64,000 bases of DNA from Actinoplanes aureus (lineage in GTDB: Bacteria > Actinomycetota > Actinomycetes > Mycobacteriales > Micromonosporaceae), in assembly GCF_015704865.1 (NCBI RefSeq), contig NZ_JADQTO010000006.1, forward strand, positions 344,601 to 408,600, in the 5' to 3' direction. This document shows positions 49,588-57,934 of the stretch, piece by piece; the stretch's first letter is position 1; each line of letters starts with the position of its first letter. A program made the translations under genes and the position numbers. The notes under the pieces are model-generated. The model did no database searches. It was given only the letters and a program-made list of their open reading frames with translations, and was not told the DNA's origin.

Positions 49588-49627
49588 TCTTGCGGCAAGC
49601 GCATACAATCTTGCGTATGACGCAAGA
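49588..49627. promoter_or_regulatory. Paired XRE operators, one spanning the regulator start codon
   Basis: Site A: CTTGCGGCAAG (49589-49599). Site B: TCTTGCGT-ATG-ACGCAAGA (49609-49627), a perfect 8-bp inverted repeat centred on the ATG of the XRE gene. The TCTTGCG half-sites of A and B start exactly 21 bp apart, two helical turns. Both divergent promoters are covered. Confidence 0.75.
49604..49609 (+). promoter_or_regulatory. Leaderless -10 of the XRE-cupin gene (TACAAT)
   Basis: TACAAT ends 7 nt before ATG 49617, lying between the two operators. No ribosome site upstream of the ATG. Confidence 0.65.
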
Positions 49628-50183
49628 CGCTGAGATGGACGCTCTCGTCCGGGCCCGGATCCGCGGGCTGCGGCTGGCGAAGGGCTGGTCGCTCGACGAC
49701 CTGGCGGCCCGCTGCTACCTGAGCCCGTCCACGCTGAGCCGGATCGAGACCGGCCACCGCCGCATCGGGCTGGACCAGCTGACCGCGATCGCTCGCGCCC
49801 TCGGCGCCAGCCTCGACTCCCTGGTCGAGACCGCCGGCGAGGAGGTGGTGATCAAGCCGCACCATCAGCCGGAGCGGGGGATCACCACCTGGGTGCTCGA
49901 CCACGAGCCCGGCGGCAAGGGCATGACGGTCGCACGGATGCGGATCACCCGGCCGGCGTCCCGGGACCCCGAGGCGATGGGTGTGCACCCCGGCCGCGAC
50001 TGGTTCACCGTCCTGTCCGGCCGGATCGAGCTGCTGCTCGGCGAGCGGACCATCATCGTCGAGGCCGGCCAGGCAGCCGCCTTCTCCACGATGACCCCGC
50101 ACGCCTTCGGCGCCCTGGGCGGCCCGGCCGAGGTGATCACCATCCTCGACCACGACGGCGAGCGGACCCACCTCACCGCGTGA
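49617..50183 (+). CDS. XRE-family regulator with C-terminal cupin domain
   Basis: 188 aa. N-terminal XRE HTH (~12-68: IRGLRLAKGWSLDDLAARCYLSPSTLSRIETGHRRIGLDQLTAIARAL) and C-terminal cupin (~95-185: GVHPGRDWFTVLSGRIELLLGERTIIVEAGQAAAFSTMTPHAFGAL). Such proteins sense a small ligand through the cupin. A palindrome spans its own start codon, so autorepression is very likely, together with control of the divergent methyltransferase. Its end overlaps the convergent LacI gene by 11 nt. Confidence 0.9.
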   Translation: MTQDAEMDALVRARIRGLRLAKGWSLDDLAARCYLSPSTLSRIETGHRRIGLDQLTAIARALGASLDSLVETAGEEVVIKPHHQPERGITTWVLDHEPGGKGMTVARMRITRPASRDPEAMGVHPGRDWFTVLSGRIELLLGERTIIVEAGQAAAFSTMTPHAFGALGGPAEVITILDHDGERTHLTA

Positions 50184-51192
50184 CTGGTGGCGCGCAGCTC
50201 TCCCGCCAGACGATGGTGGCCTCGGCAGGCTCGGCCCGCGGCCCGGGATCGTCGCCCAGCGCGAGCGCCATGGCGCGCTCGCCCATCTCCACGAGCGGAA
50301 GCCGGACGGTGGTCAGCGAGGGTGTGACGTCGCGGGCGATCGGCATGTCGTCGAAGCCGGTGACCGAGATGTCGTCGGGGACGCGCACGCCGCGCTCGCG
50401 CAGGGCGGCGAGGGCGCCGACGGCCATCGAGTCGTTCAGGGCGACCAGGGCGGTGATGCCCGGCTCGGCTTCGATCAACGAGGCGGCGGCCGCGGCGCCG
50501 CCGTCGCGGGTGAAGTCGGTGTAGAGGACGCGCGACGCCGGTAGCTCGACGCCGAGTTCGCCGGCGGCCCGGCAGAAGCCGGTGAGGCGGTCGGTGGTGG
50601 TGGTCAGCCCGCGCGGGCCGGCGATCACCGCGACCCGGCGGTGGCCGAGGCCGAGCAGGCGCAGGCCGAGGGCGTACGCGCCGTCCTCGTTCGCGGGCAG
50701 CACCGCACTGCCCACCAGGCGGTGCCGGCCGATCACCGCGACCCGGCCGCCGGCCTGCTGGTACGCCCCCAGCTCGGCGTTGAGCCGCTCGGTGAACGCG
50801 TCGTCGTGGTAGCCGGAGCCGGCCAGGATCAGCGCGTGCACCTGCTGGGCCCGCAGCAGCGCGACGTACGCCAGCTCGCGCTCCGGCTCCCGGTAGCTGT
50901 TGCAGATCACCAGGAGCCGGTCGTGCGCGCCCGCCTGGCGTTGCAGCCCGCGGGTGATCTCGGCGAAGTACGGGTCGGAGACGTCGTGCACGATCACCCC
51001 GACCGCCGACTTGCGGGGCCGGGCGACGTGCTGGGCGTGTGCGTTCGGCACGTAGTGCAGCTGCGCGACAGCGGCCAGGACCCGCTCGCGCAGGTCGTCG
51101 TTGACCCGTTTGGAACTGTCGTTGATCACGCGGGAGACGGTTGCCGGGGAGACCCCGGCGAGCCGGGCCACATCTGCGAGGGTGACCGCCAT
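50173..51192 (-). CDS. LacI-family transcriptional regulator
   Basis: 339 aa from ATG 51192 (a GTG at 51198 is also in frame). HTH VTLADVARLAGVSPATVSRVINDSSKRVNDDLRERVL, hinge PNAHAQHVARPRKSAVGV and a periplasmic-binding-like effector domain. A TAGACT box 6 nt before the ATG suggests a leaderless transcript initiated inside the end of the gap gene upstream. No adjacent transporter or hydrolase is present, so its targets are elsewhere, or it may serve the LacI-type boxes at 25145 or 44558; that is speculative. Confidence 0.88.
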   Translation of the reverse strand: MAVTLADVARLAGVSPATVSRVINDSSKRVNDDLRERVLAAVAQLHYVPNAHAQHVARPRKSAVGVIVHDVSDPYFAEITRGLQRQAGAHDRLLVICNSYREPERELAYVALLRAQQVHALILAGSGYHDDAFTERLNAELGAYQQAGGRVAVIGRHRLVGSAVLPANEDGAYALGLRLLGLGHRRVAVIAGPRGLTTTTDRLTGFCRAAGELGVELPASRVLYTDFTRDGGAAAAASLIEAEPGITALVALNDSMAVGALAALRERGVRVPDDISVTGFDDMPIARDVTPSLTTVRLPLVEMGERAMALALGDDPGPRAEPAEATIVWRESCAPPVTR

Positions 51193-51198
51193 CGGCAC

Positions 51199-51204
51199 AG
51201 TCTA
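51199..51204 (-). promoter_or_regulatory. Candidate leaderless -10 box (TAGACT)
   Basis: Minus-strand TAGACT, 6 nt before ATG 51192, overlapping the gap stop codon. Confidence 0.45.
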
Positions 51205-52209
51205 GTGAAGATCGGCTCCGAGCAGGGTGACGGTGTCGACGACCCGGTTGGCGAAGCCCCACTCGTTGTCGTACCAGGCCACGGCCTTGACCAACCGGCC
51301 CTGCGCGGTGGTCAGCAGCGAGTCGAAGATCGACGATGCCGGGTTGCCGGTGATGTCGGTGGAGACCAGTGGATCGGTGGAGAACTCCAGGATGCCGCGC
51401 AGCGGTCCGGCCGCGGCGGCCTCGAACGCGCTGTTCACCTCCTCGGCCGTGACCTCGCGCTCGACCAGCGCGTTCAGCTCCACCAGGGAGCCGACCGGGA
51501 CCGGGACGCGTACCGAGTAGCCGCGCAGCCGGCCGTCCAGGCGGGGCAGCACGGCGCCGATCGCGGTGGCCGCGCCGGTGGTGGTGGGCGCGATGTTGAG
51601 CGCGGCGGCGCGAGCGCGCCGCAGGTCCCGGTGCGGGCCGTCCTGAAGGTTCTGCTCCTGGGTGTACGCGTGAATCGTCGTCATCGATCCCGCCTCGATC
51701 CCGGCCAGGTCGTCGAGGACCGAGGCCACCGGCGCCAGCCCGTTCGTGGTGCAGGACGCGTTGGAGACCACGTCGTGCCGGGCCGGGTCGTAGTCGCCGT
51801 GGTTCAGCCCGTACGCGATGGTGATGTCCGCACCCTTCGACGGCGCGCTGACCAGCACCTTGCGGGCACCGGCGGCGAGGTGTGCCCGGGCGTCCGCGGC
51901 GGCGGTGAACCGGCCGGTGGCCTCCAGCGCCACGTCCACGCCGATGTCCTTCCAGCGCAGCTTCGCCGGGTCCCGCTCGGCCGACACCTCGATCCGGTGG
52001 CCGTCCACGAGCAGGTGGCCGTCGTGCGCCTCGACCCGCCGCCCGAACCGGCCCAGCGTGCTGTCGTAGCGCAGCAGGTGTGCCAGAGTCCGCGGGTCGG
52101 CCAGGTCGTTCACGGCGACGATCTCGACGTCGGCGCCGCGGTCCAGGGCCGCCCGGAAGACGTTGCGCCCGATGCGGCCGAATCCGTTGATTGCTACCCG
52201 TGTCGTCAT
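51202..52209 (-). CDS. gap: Glyceraldehyde-3-phosphate dehydrogenase
   Basis: 335 aa from ATG 52209. INGFGRIGRNVFRA Rossmann start, NDL with Asp35 (NAD+ preference), catalytic Cys153 in SNASCTTNG, the TTIHAYTQEQNLQDGPHRDLRRARAA segment and WYDNEWGFANR near the end. It oxidises glyceraldehyde 3-phosphate to 1,3-bisphosphoglycerate. It lies 5 nt after a GlxA-type regulator gene rather than with pgk/tpi, so it is probably a second, specially regulated copy, not the main glycolytic one. Confidence 0.94.
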   Translation of the reverse strand: MTTRVAINGFGRIGRNVFRAALDRGADVEIVAVNDLADPRTLAHLLRYDSTLGRFGRRVEAHDGHLLVDGHRIEVSAERDPAKLRWKDIGVDVALEATGRFTAAADARAHLAAGARKVLVSAPSKGADITIAYGLNHGDYDPARHDVVSNASCTTNGLAPVASVLDDLAGIEAGSMTTIHAYTQEQNLQDGPHRDLRRARAAALNIAPTTTGAATAIGAVLPRLDGRLRGYSVRVPVPVGSLVELNALVEREVTAEEVNSAFEAAAAGPLRGILEFSTDPLVSTDITGNPASSIFDSLLTTAQGRLVKAVAWYDNEWGFANRVVDTVTLLGADLH

Positions 52210-52214
52210 GAATC

Positions 52215-53213
52215 TCACTTTGCTGTGCCGGCCGCCGGCCCGGCAGGTGGTGCGGCGCCAGTCCGCGCAAGGTTTCCGCCACCGAAGGTCCGGCGGTACT
52301 CGCTGGGCGAGGTGCCGAGGATCCGCTGGAAGTGCATCCGCAGGTTGGCGCCGGTGCCGACACCGACCCGGGTGGCCACCTGGTCCACCCCGAGAGTGGT
52401 GCTCTCCAGCAGTTCCCGGGCCAGGTCGACGCGGGCGCGCAGGATCCACTGCATCGGCGTGTACCCGGTGTCCTCGACGAACCGCCGCCCGAACGTACGG
52501 GCCGAGACGCGGGCGTGCCGGGCCAGCATCTCCACGGTGAGCGGCTCCTCCAGGTGCCGCATGGCCCACTCCCGGGTGGCCGCGAACACCTCGCCGAGCG
52601 GCTCCGGGATCGTCCGGGGCACGTACTGCGACTGCCCGCCGCTGCGGTACGGGGCCGCGACCATCACCCGCGCCACCGCGTTCGACGCCTGCACCCCGTG
52701 GTCGGTGCGGACCAGGTGCAGGCAGATGTCGATGCCGGCGGCCACCCCGGCCGAGGTCAGCACCTGTCCCTCGTCGACGAACAGCACACCACCGTCGACC
52801 CGCACCTTCGGGTACTCCCGGGCCAGCACCGGTGCCAGCAGCCAGTGCGTGGTGGCCCGCAGCCCGTCCAGCAGGCCCGCCGCGGCCAGGGCGAACGCCC
52901 CGCCGCAGATGGAGACCATGCGCGCGCCCCGGAACGCGGCGTCCCGCAGAGCGTCGAGGATCCGCGGGTCCAGCGGGCCCGCCGGGTTCTGGAAGCCCGG
53001 GACGATGACGGTGTCCGCCTCGGCCAGTGCCTCGATGCCGGCCTCGACCACGAAACCCAGTCCGTCGCGCCCGGCCACCGGGCCCGCCTCCAGCGAGCAG
53101 GGCCGCAACTCGTAGCCCAGGCCGTGGCGGGGTGCGAAGACCTGTGCCGGGATGCCGACGTCGAGGGGAGCGGCGCCGGGCAGCACCAGTACCGCGATCT
53201 TGTGTCCGTCCAC
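52215..53213 (-). CDS. GlxA-type AraC-family regulator with DJ-1/PfpI domain
   Basis: 332 aa from GTG 53213. N-terminal DJ-1/PfpI-like domain (~5-170: VLVLPGAAPLDVGIPAQVF, VSICGGAFALAAAGLLDGLRATTHW; Cys103-type nucleophile-elbow) and C-terminal AraC double HTH (~215-310: LTVEMLARHARVSARTFGRRFVEDTGYTPMQWILRARVDLARELLESTTLGVDQVATRVGVGTGANLRMHFQRILGTSPSEYRRTF is conserved in order). It is first in an operon with gap, 5 nt apart. It may sense an aldehyde or sugar-phosphate signal and control gap; inference. Confidence 0.9.
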   Translation of the reverse strand: MDGHKIAVLVLPGAAPLDVGIPAQVFAPRHGLGYELRPCSLEAGPVAGRDGLGFVVEAGIEALAEADTVIVPGFQNPAGPLDPRILDALRDAAFRGARMVSICGGAFALAAAGLLDGLRATTHWLLAPVLAREYPKVRVDGGVLFVDEGQVLTSAGVAAGIDICLHLVRTDHGVQASNAVARVMVAAPYRSGGQSQYVPRTIPEPLGEVFAATREWAMRHLEEPLTVEMLARHARVSARTFGRRFVEDTGYTPMQWILRARVDLARELLESTTLGVDQVATRVGVGTGANLRMHFQRILGTSPSEYRRTFGGGNLARTGAAPPAGPAAGTAK

Positions 53214-53375
53214 GACATCGACTCTGCCCGGTCTCCGGCGGGCACGGAACTGGCGGCCGGGACGTTGTCCGCAAGGATTCGGCCAAGTGTCGGCGGGGAC
53301 AGGGGCGACCGGCCGGAACCGGGCGGACTACTCTTCTCGCGGGTGCGTGTGGCCACGCGGAAAGGACGGCCGGCG

Positions 53376-54386
53376 ATGAGGGAGGACCGGAGCCGCTCGA
53401 CAGGGCGGCCGACGCTGGAGGAGGTCGCGGCCCGGGCCGGGGTCGGCCGCGGGACGGTGTCCCGCGTCGTCAACGGGTCGGCGCAGGTCAGCCCCAAGGC
53501 GCGGCAGGCGGTTCAGGACGCGATCGACGCCCTGGGCTACGTGCCGAACCGTGCCGCGCGGGCGCTCGTCACGCAGCGAACCGATTCGATCGCCCTGGTC
53601 GTCTTCGAGTCGGGGGAGCGGTTCTTCGCCGAGCCGTTCTTCGGCCGCATCGTCCAGTCGGTCTCGTCCGTGCTGGTGGCGCGGAACCTGCAGATGGTTC
53701 TGATGATCGCCCAGGCCCCGGAGGAGCGGCGCCAGCTGGAGGGCTACCTGACCCGCCAGCACGTCGACGGTGCCCTGCTGCTCTCGCTGCACGGTGACGA
53801 TCCGCTGCCCGCCCAGCTGGAGGAGCGTGGCGTCCCGACCGTGCGGGTGGGCCGCCCGGTGCACCCGGAGCCGGTCAGCTACGTCGACGCGGACAACCGC
53901 GGCGGCGCCCGGGCCGCCGTCTCCTACCTGCGCGACCAGGGCCGCCGGTGCATCGCGACGATCACCGGCCCGCTGGACATGGCCGCGGGTATCGCGCGGT
54001 ACGACGGATACCGCGACGTGGTCGGCGAGGGCCCGGCCGCCCGCGGTGACTTCGGCGAGCTGAGCGGCGCCACCGCGATGGAGTGGCTGCTCACCCAGCA
54101 CCCGCAGATCGACGCGGTGTTCGCCGCCTCGGACATGATGGCGGCCGGCGCGCTGCGCGTGCTGCGCCGCGCGGGCCGGCGGGTGCCGCAGGACGTGGCC
54201 GTCATCGGCTTCGACGACTCCGGCATCGCCCGGCACACCGATCCGCCGCTGACCAGCGTCTACCAGCCGATCGAGCAGATGGGCCAGGAGATGGTGCGGC
54301 TGCTGCTCGCCAAGCTCGACGGAGACGAGCCGGTCGAGCACGAGACCGTCCTGCCGACCCGGCTGATCCTGCGCGGCTCGGCCTGA
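53376..54386 (+). CDS. LacI-family transcriptional regulator
   Basis: 336 aa from ATG 53376 with GGAAAGGA upstream; the longer open frame upstream is antisense to the GlxA gene. HTH PTLEEVAARAGVGRGTVSRVVNGSAQVSPKARQAVQDAI, hinge PNRAARALVTQRTDSIALV and sugar-binding-like domain ending in DDSGIARHTDPPLTSV. Solitary, with no sugar genes adjacent. Divergent from the GlxA-gap operon with 162 bp between starts and possible control over it. Confidence 0.9.
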   Translation: MREDRSRSTGRPTLEEVAARAGVGRGTVSRVVNGSAQVSPKARQAVQDAIDALGYVPNRAARALVTQRTDSIALVVFESGERFFAEPFFGRIVQSVSSVLVARNLQMVLMIAQAPEERRQLEGYLTRQHVDGALLLSLHGDDPLPAQLEERGVPTVRVGRPVHPEPVSYVDADNRGGARAAVSYLRDQGRRCIATITGPLDMAAGIARYDGYRDVVGEGPAARGDFGELSGATAMEWLLTQHPQIDAVFAASDMMAAGALRVLRRAGRRVPQDVAVIGFDDSGIARHTDPPLTSVYQPIEQMGQEMVRLLLAKLDGDEPVEHETVLPTRLILRGSA

Positions 54387-54405
54387 TCGTCCGGCCGTCT
54401 GAGCG

Positions 54406-55776
54406 TCAGGCCCCGCTGACGTCCCGCAGGTCTTCCAGGCGGGACTGGAGCACCGACGCCTGGGCCTCGGTCAGCGCACCCTCGCCGAGCCGCTGCCGTA
54501 CCTTGCTGCTGAGCTGATCCACCTGGTCGCTCACGTCCACGTCGCTGACGTCGATCTGGCGCAGCAGGTTCATCAGGTCCAGGGCGACGTCCGGGCGGAT
54601 CTCGCCGCGTTCCTCGCCGCGCTCCACGGCCGCGCGGACCCGGCCGAGCGCGGCGTCCACTGTGAGTGTGGCGGTGGGCGTGGCCTCGGTGGTGATCGCC
54701 GGCGGCGGCTGCGGCGCCGCGGTGGTCGCCGACGGCGCGGCCGACGGGGTCCCGACCGGCGGCTGGGCGGTCTCCTCGTCACCGCCGTCCGGCCCGCCGA
54801 CCGTGTTGATCAGGAGAACGAAGGCGGCGACGACCAGGGCCAGGCCGGCGACCGCGCCGAGGCGGCCCGCTGTCCGGTTGCGCCGGCCCGTCGCCGGGAT
54901 GACCCGGGCCAGGCCGGTCGGGGGTGGCTCGGGCAGCGGGATGGTGCTGCGGGCCGGCGTGGACGGGATCAGGCGGGCCAGCGCCTTGCGGGCGTCGGCG
55001 GCCGAGGGCCGGCGGTACGGGTCGTCGTCGAGGCACCGGTAGATCAGGTCGCGCAGCCCGGCCGGCAGCCCGTCGGGAAGCCGGGACGGGCCGGTCGCCT
55101 GTGCCGCGGCCAGCTCCTCCCAGGTGTCCACACAGTACGGCGGCTCACCGGCGACCATCTCGAACAGCAGCACGCCCAGTCCGTACAGGTCGGTGGCGGG
55201 TTCGGCGGGCTTGCCGTCGAGCCGTTCCGGTGCCGCGTACGCCGGGGTGCCGAACGTGGCGCCGGTGTCGTCGTCGTCGGGCTCGCCGGCGGCCGCGCTG
55301 ATCCCGAAGTCGAGCAGCTTGACGCCGTCCGGGCAGAGCATGACGTTGCCCGGCTTGATGTCGCGGTGCACGACCCCGGCCGCGTGCGCGGCGGCGAGTG
55401 CGGCGGCGACGGCGGTGCCGATCGAGACCGCCTCGCCCCACGGCATCGGCCCCTCGACCAGGCGGGCCGCCACGGTCTCGCCGCTGAGCAGCTCCATCAC
55501 CACGAACGGCGCGACCGAGCCGTCCGGGCGGACCGCCTCGCGGTAGTCGTGCACCGCGGCGATGCCGGGATGCGACAGGCGGGCCGCGAGGCGGGCCTCC
55601 CGCCAGGCCAGATGCGCGGCCCGGGTGTCGCCGGCGGGCAGCTTGACCGCCACCGGGCGGTCCAGCAACTCGTCCACGGCTCGCCAGACCTGCGCCATGC
55701 CGCCGGTTTCGAGCAGCGTGACGAGGCGGTACCGCGAAGCCAGAAGGACGCCCGAAGCCGGCCAAACATCGTGCAT
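54406..55776 (-). CDS. Membrane Ser/Thr protein kinase
   Basis: 456 aa from ATG 55776. Kinase domain ~15-275 with a variant Gly loop (LETGGMAQVW), Lys45, HRDIKPGN (Asp139), LDFGISAA (Asp156) and YAAPERL. One membrane segment (~312-332, AVAGLALVVAAFVLLINTV), a Pro/Thr/Ala-rich extracellular stretch, and a helical C-terminal domain (~390-456) with a heptad-like pattern (VDQLSSKVRQRLGEGAL). No PASTA. Probably senses an envelope signal. Confidence 0.9.
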   Translation of the reverse strand: MHDVWPASGVLLASRYRLVTLLETGGMAQVWRAVDELLDRPVAVKLPAGDTRAAHLAWREARLAARLSHPGIAAVHDYREAVRPDGSVAPFVVMELLSGETVAARLVEGPMPWGEAVSIGTAVAAALAAAHAAGVVHRDIKPGNVMLCPDGVKLLDFGISAAAGEPDDDDTGATFGTPAYAAPERLDGKPAEPATDLYGLGVLLFEMVAGEPPYCVDTWEELAAAQATGPSRLPDGLPAGLRDLIYRCLDDDPYRRPSAADARKALARLIPSTPARSTIPLPEPPPTGLARVIPATGRRNRTAGRLGAVAGLALVVAAFVLLINTVGGPDGGDEETAQPPVGTPSAAPSATTAAPQPPPAITTEATPTATLTVDAALGRVRAAVERGEERGEIRPDVALDLMNLLRQIDVSDVDVSDQVDQLSSKVRQRLGEGALTEAQASVLQSRLEDLRDVSGA

Positions 55777-55951
55777 GCGAGGACATTCACGCAAGTCAGC
55801 CGGGCATGTCAACTCCTGCGCGCGCGGCGGGCGTCGCATCTCACCGTGAGGGCAGGCGGAACCCGCCGGTGAGCGGCACTATTCGTGAAAAGTCGGCAAC
55901 CCATTCGCAACCCGGGACACAACCGTCTCGAACCCGCGAATCACCAAGATG

Positions 55952-55979
55952 GGAACTCCCCCGAGGTTTGAGGAGTTCC
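55952..55979 (+). promoter_or_regulatory. Hairpin that sequesters the ribosome site of the DUF5666 gene
   Basis: GGAACTCC (55952-55959) and GGAGTTCC (55972-55979), perfect 8-bp stem with 12-nt loop. The 3' arm contains the GGAG Shine-Dalgarno of the ATG at 55982. Pairing would hide the ribosome site. Confidence 0.6.
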
Positions 55980-55981
55980 GA

Positions 55982-56674
55982 ATGCGCATGCGCCGTACCG
56001 CCGTCGCGGTCGCCATGATCGTGGCCGTCACCGTCCCCGCAGTCAGCACCGGCGTGGCCGCGTCCGCCAAGCCGGGCTCGTCGGCCTCCGCCGTGAAGAA
56101 GGCACCGGCCAAGAAGGCTCCCGCCAAGAAGGCACCGGCCAAGACCCCGGCCAAGACCCCGGCCAAGAAGCCGTCCCCGTCGCCGACGAAGAGCTCGGGC
56201 AAGAAGGTCAAGGTCGCGTTCGCCGCCAACGGTACGGTCACCGCCGTCGACGCGGCCAAGGGCACGATCAAGGTCGCCGTGACCGCCGGCACCAAGGACG
56301 TGAAGGGCAAGACGGTGACGATCACCGTGCCGTCGAGTGTCCGGATCCTGCTGAACGGCAAGAGCGTCAAGGTGGGCGGGCTGAGCGCCGGCAACCGGGT
56401 CACGGTGACCGGCACCCGGATCGACAGCGCCTACACCGCCGCCAAGGTCCAGGCCACCGGCAAGACCGCCAAGCCCTCGCCCAGCCCGTCGGTGACGCCG
56501 ACCAGTTCCCCGTCGGCCGCGCCCACCCAGTCGCCCTCGCCGTCCCCGTCCTCGTCGGCGCCGGCCGCCGAGCCGACGGTCGAGCCGACCACCGACCCCA
56601 CCGCGGAGCCCGACCCCACCGCGGAGCCCGACCCCGCCGCGGAGCCGGCGCCCATCGAGGAGCCCGGGGCGTAA
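55982..56674 (+). CDS. Secreted protein with DUF5666-like domain, Lys/Pro-rich linker and acidic repeat tail
   Basis: 230 aa from ATG 55982 (GAGGAG upstream). Signal peptide ~1-28. Then KKAPAKKAPAKTPAK-type basic repeats (~39-75), a DUF5666-like beta domain (~72-160: KVAFAANGTVTAVDAAKGTIKVAV, KGKTVTITVPSSVRILLNGKSVKVGGLSAGNRVTVTG) and a C-terminal tail of Pro/Ser then EPTxDPTAEPDP repeats. No catalytic residues; probably a cell-surface or extracellular structural/binding protein. Confidence 0.75.
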   Translation: MRMRRTAVAVAMIVAVTVPAVSTGVAASAKPGSSASAVKKAPAKKAPAKKAPAKTPAKTPAKKPSPSPTKSSGKKVKVAFAANGTVTAVDAAKGTIKVAVTAGTKDVKGKTVTITVPSSVRILLNGKSVKVGGLSAGNRVTVTGTRIDSAYTAAKVQATGKTAKPSPSPSVTPTSSPSAAPTQSPSPSPSSSAPAAEPTVEPTTDPTAEPDPTAEPDPAAEPAPIEEPGA

Positions 56675-56734
56675 GTCCTCCAGGCCGACCGGCCCGCCCA
56701 CCGCCATGACGAGCGGGCGGGCCGGTCGCCGTGC

Positions 56735-57775
<1,041 letters not shown>

Positions 57776-57934
57776 CGATGCCCCTCTCGCCGCAGATATA
57801 AGAGCATCAATATATTGGCGCACAGTGACGAGTGGGCGAAGATCAAATGGCGGTTACGCGAGGGCTGGAAAAGCTAAGCCCGCGTCCGGAACGGCCGATC
57901 GCTGGCAGGTACAGGCAGCGACGGAAGGACGAGT

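Noticed and set aside
51202..53286. 694-aa fused regulator-GAPDH protein
   Set aside because: The upstream two-thirds of this frame is out of phase with the GlxA gene and is a shadow; gap starts at ATG 52209.
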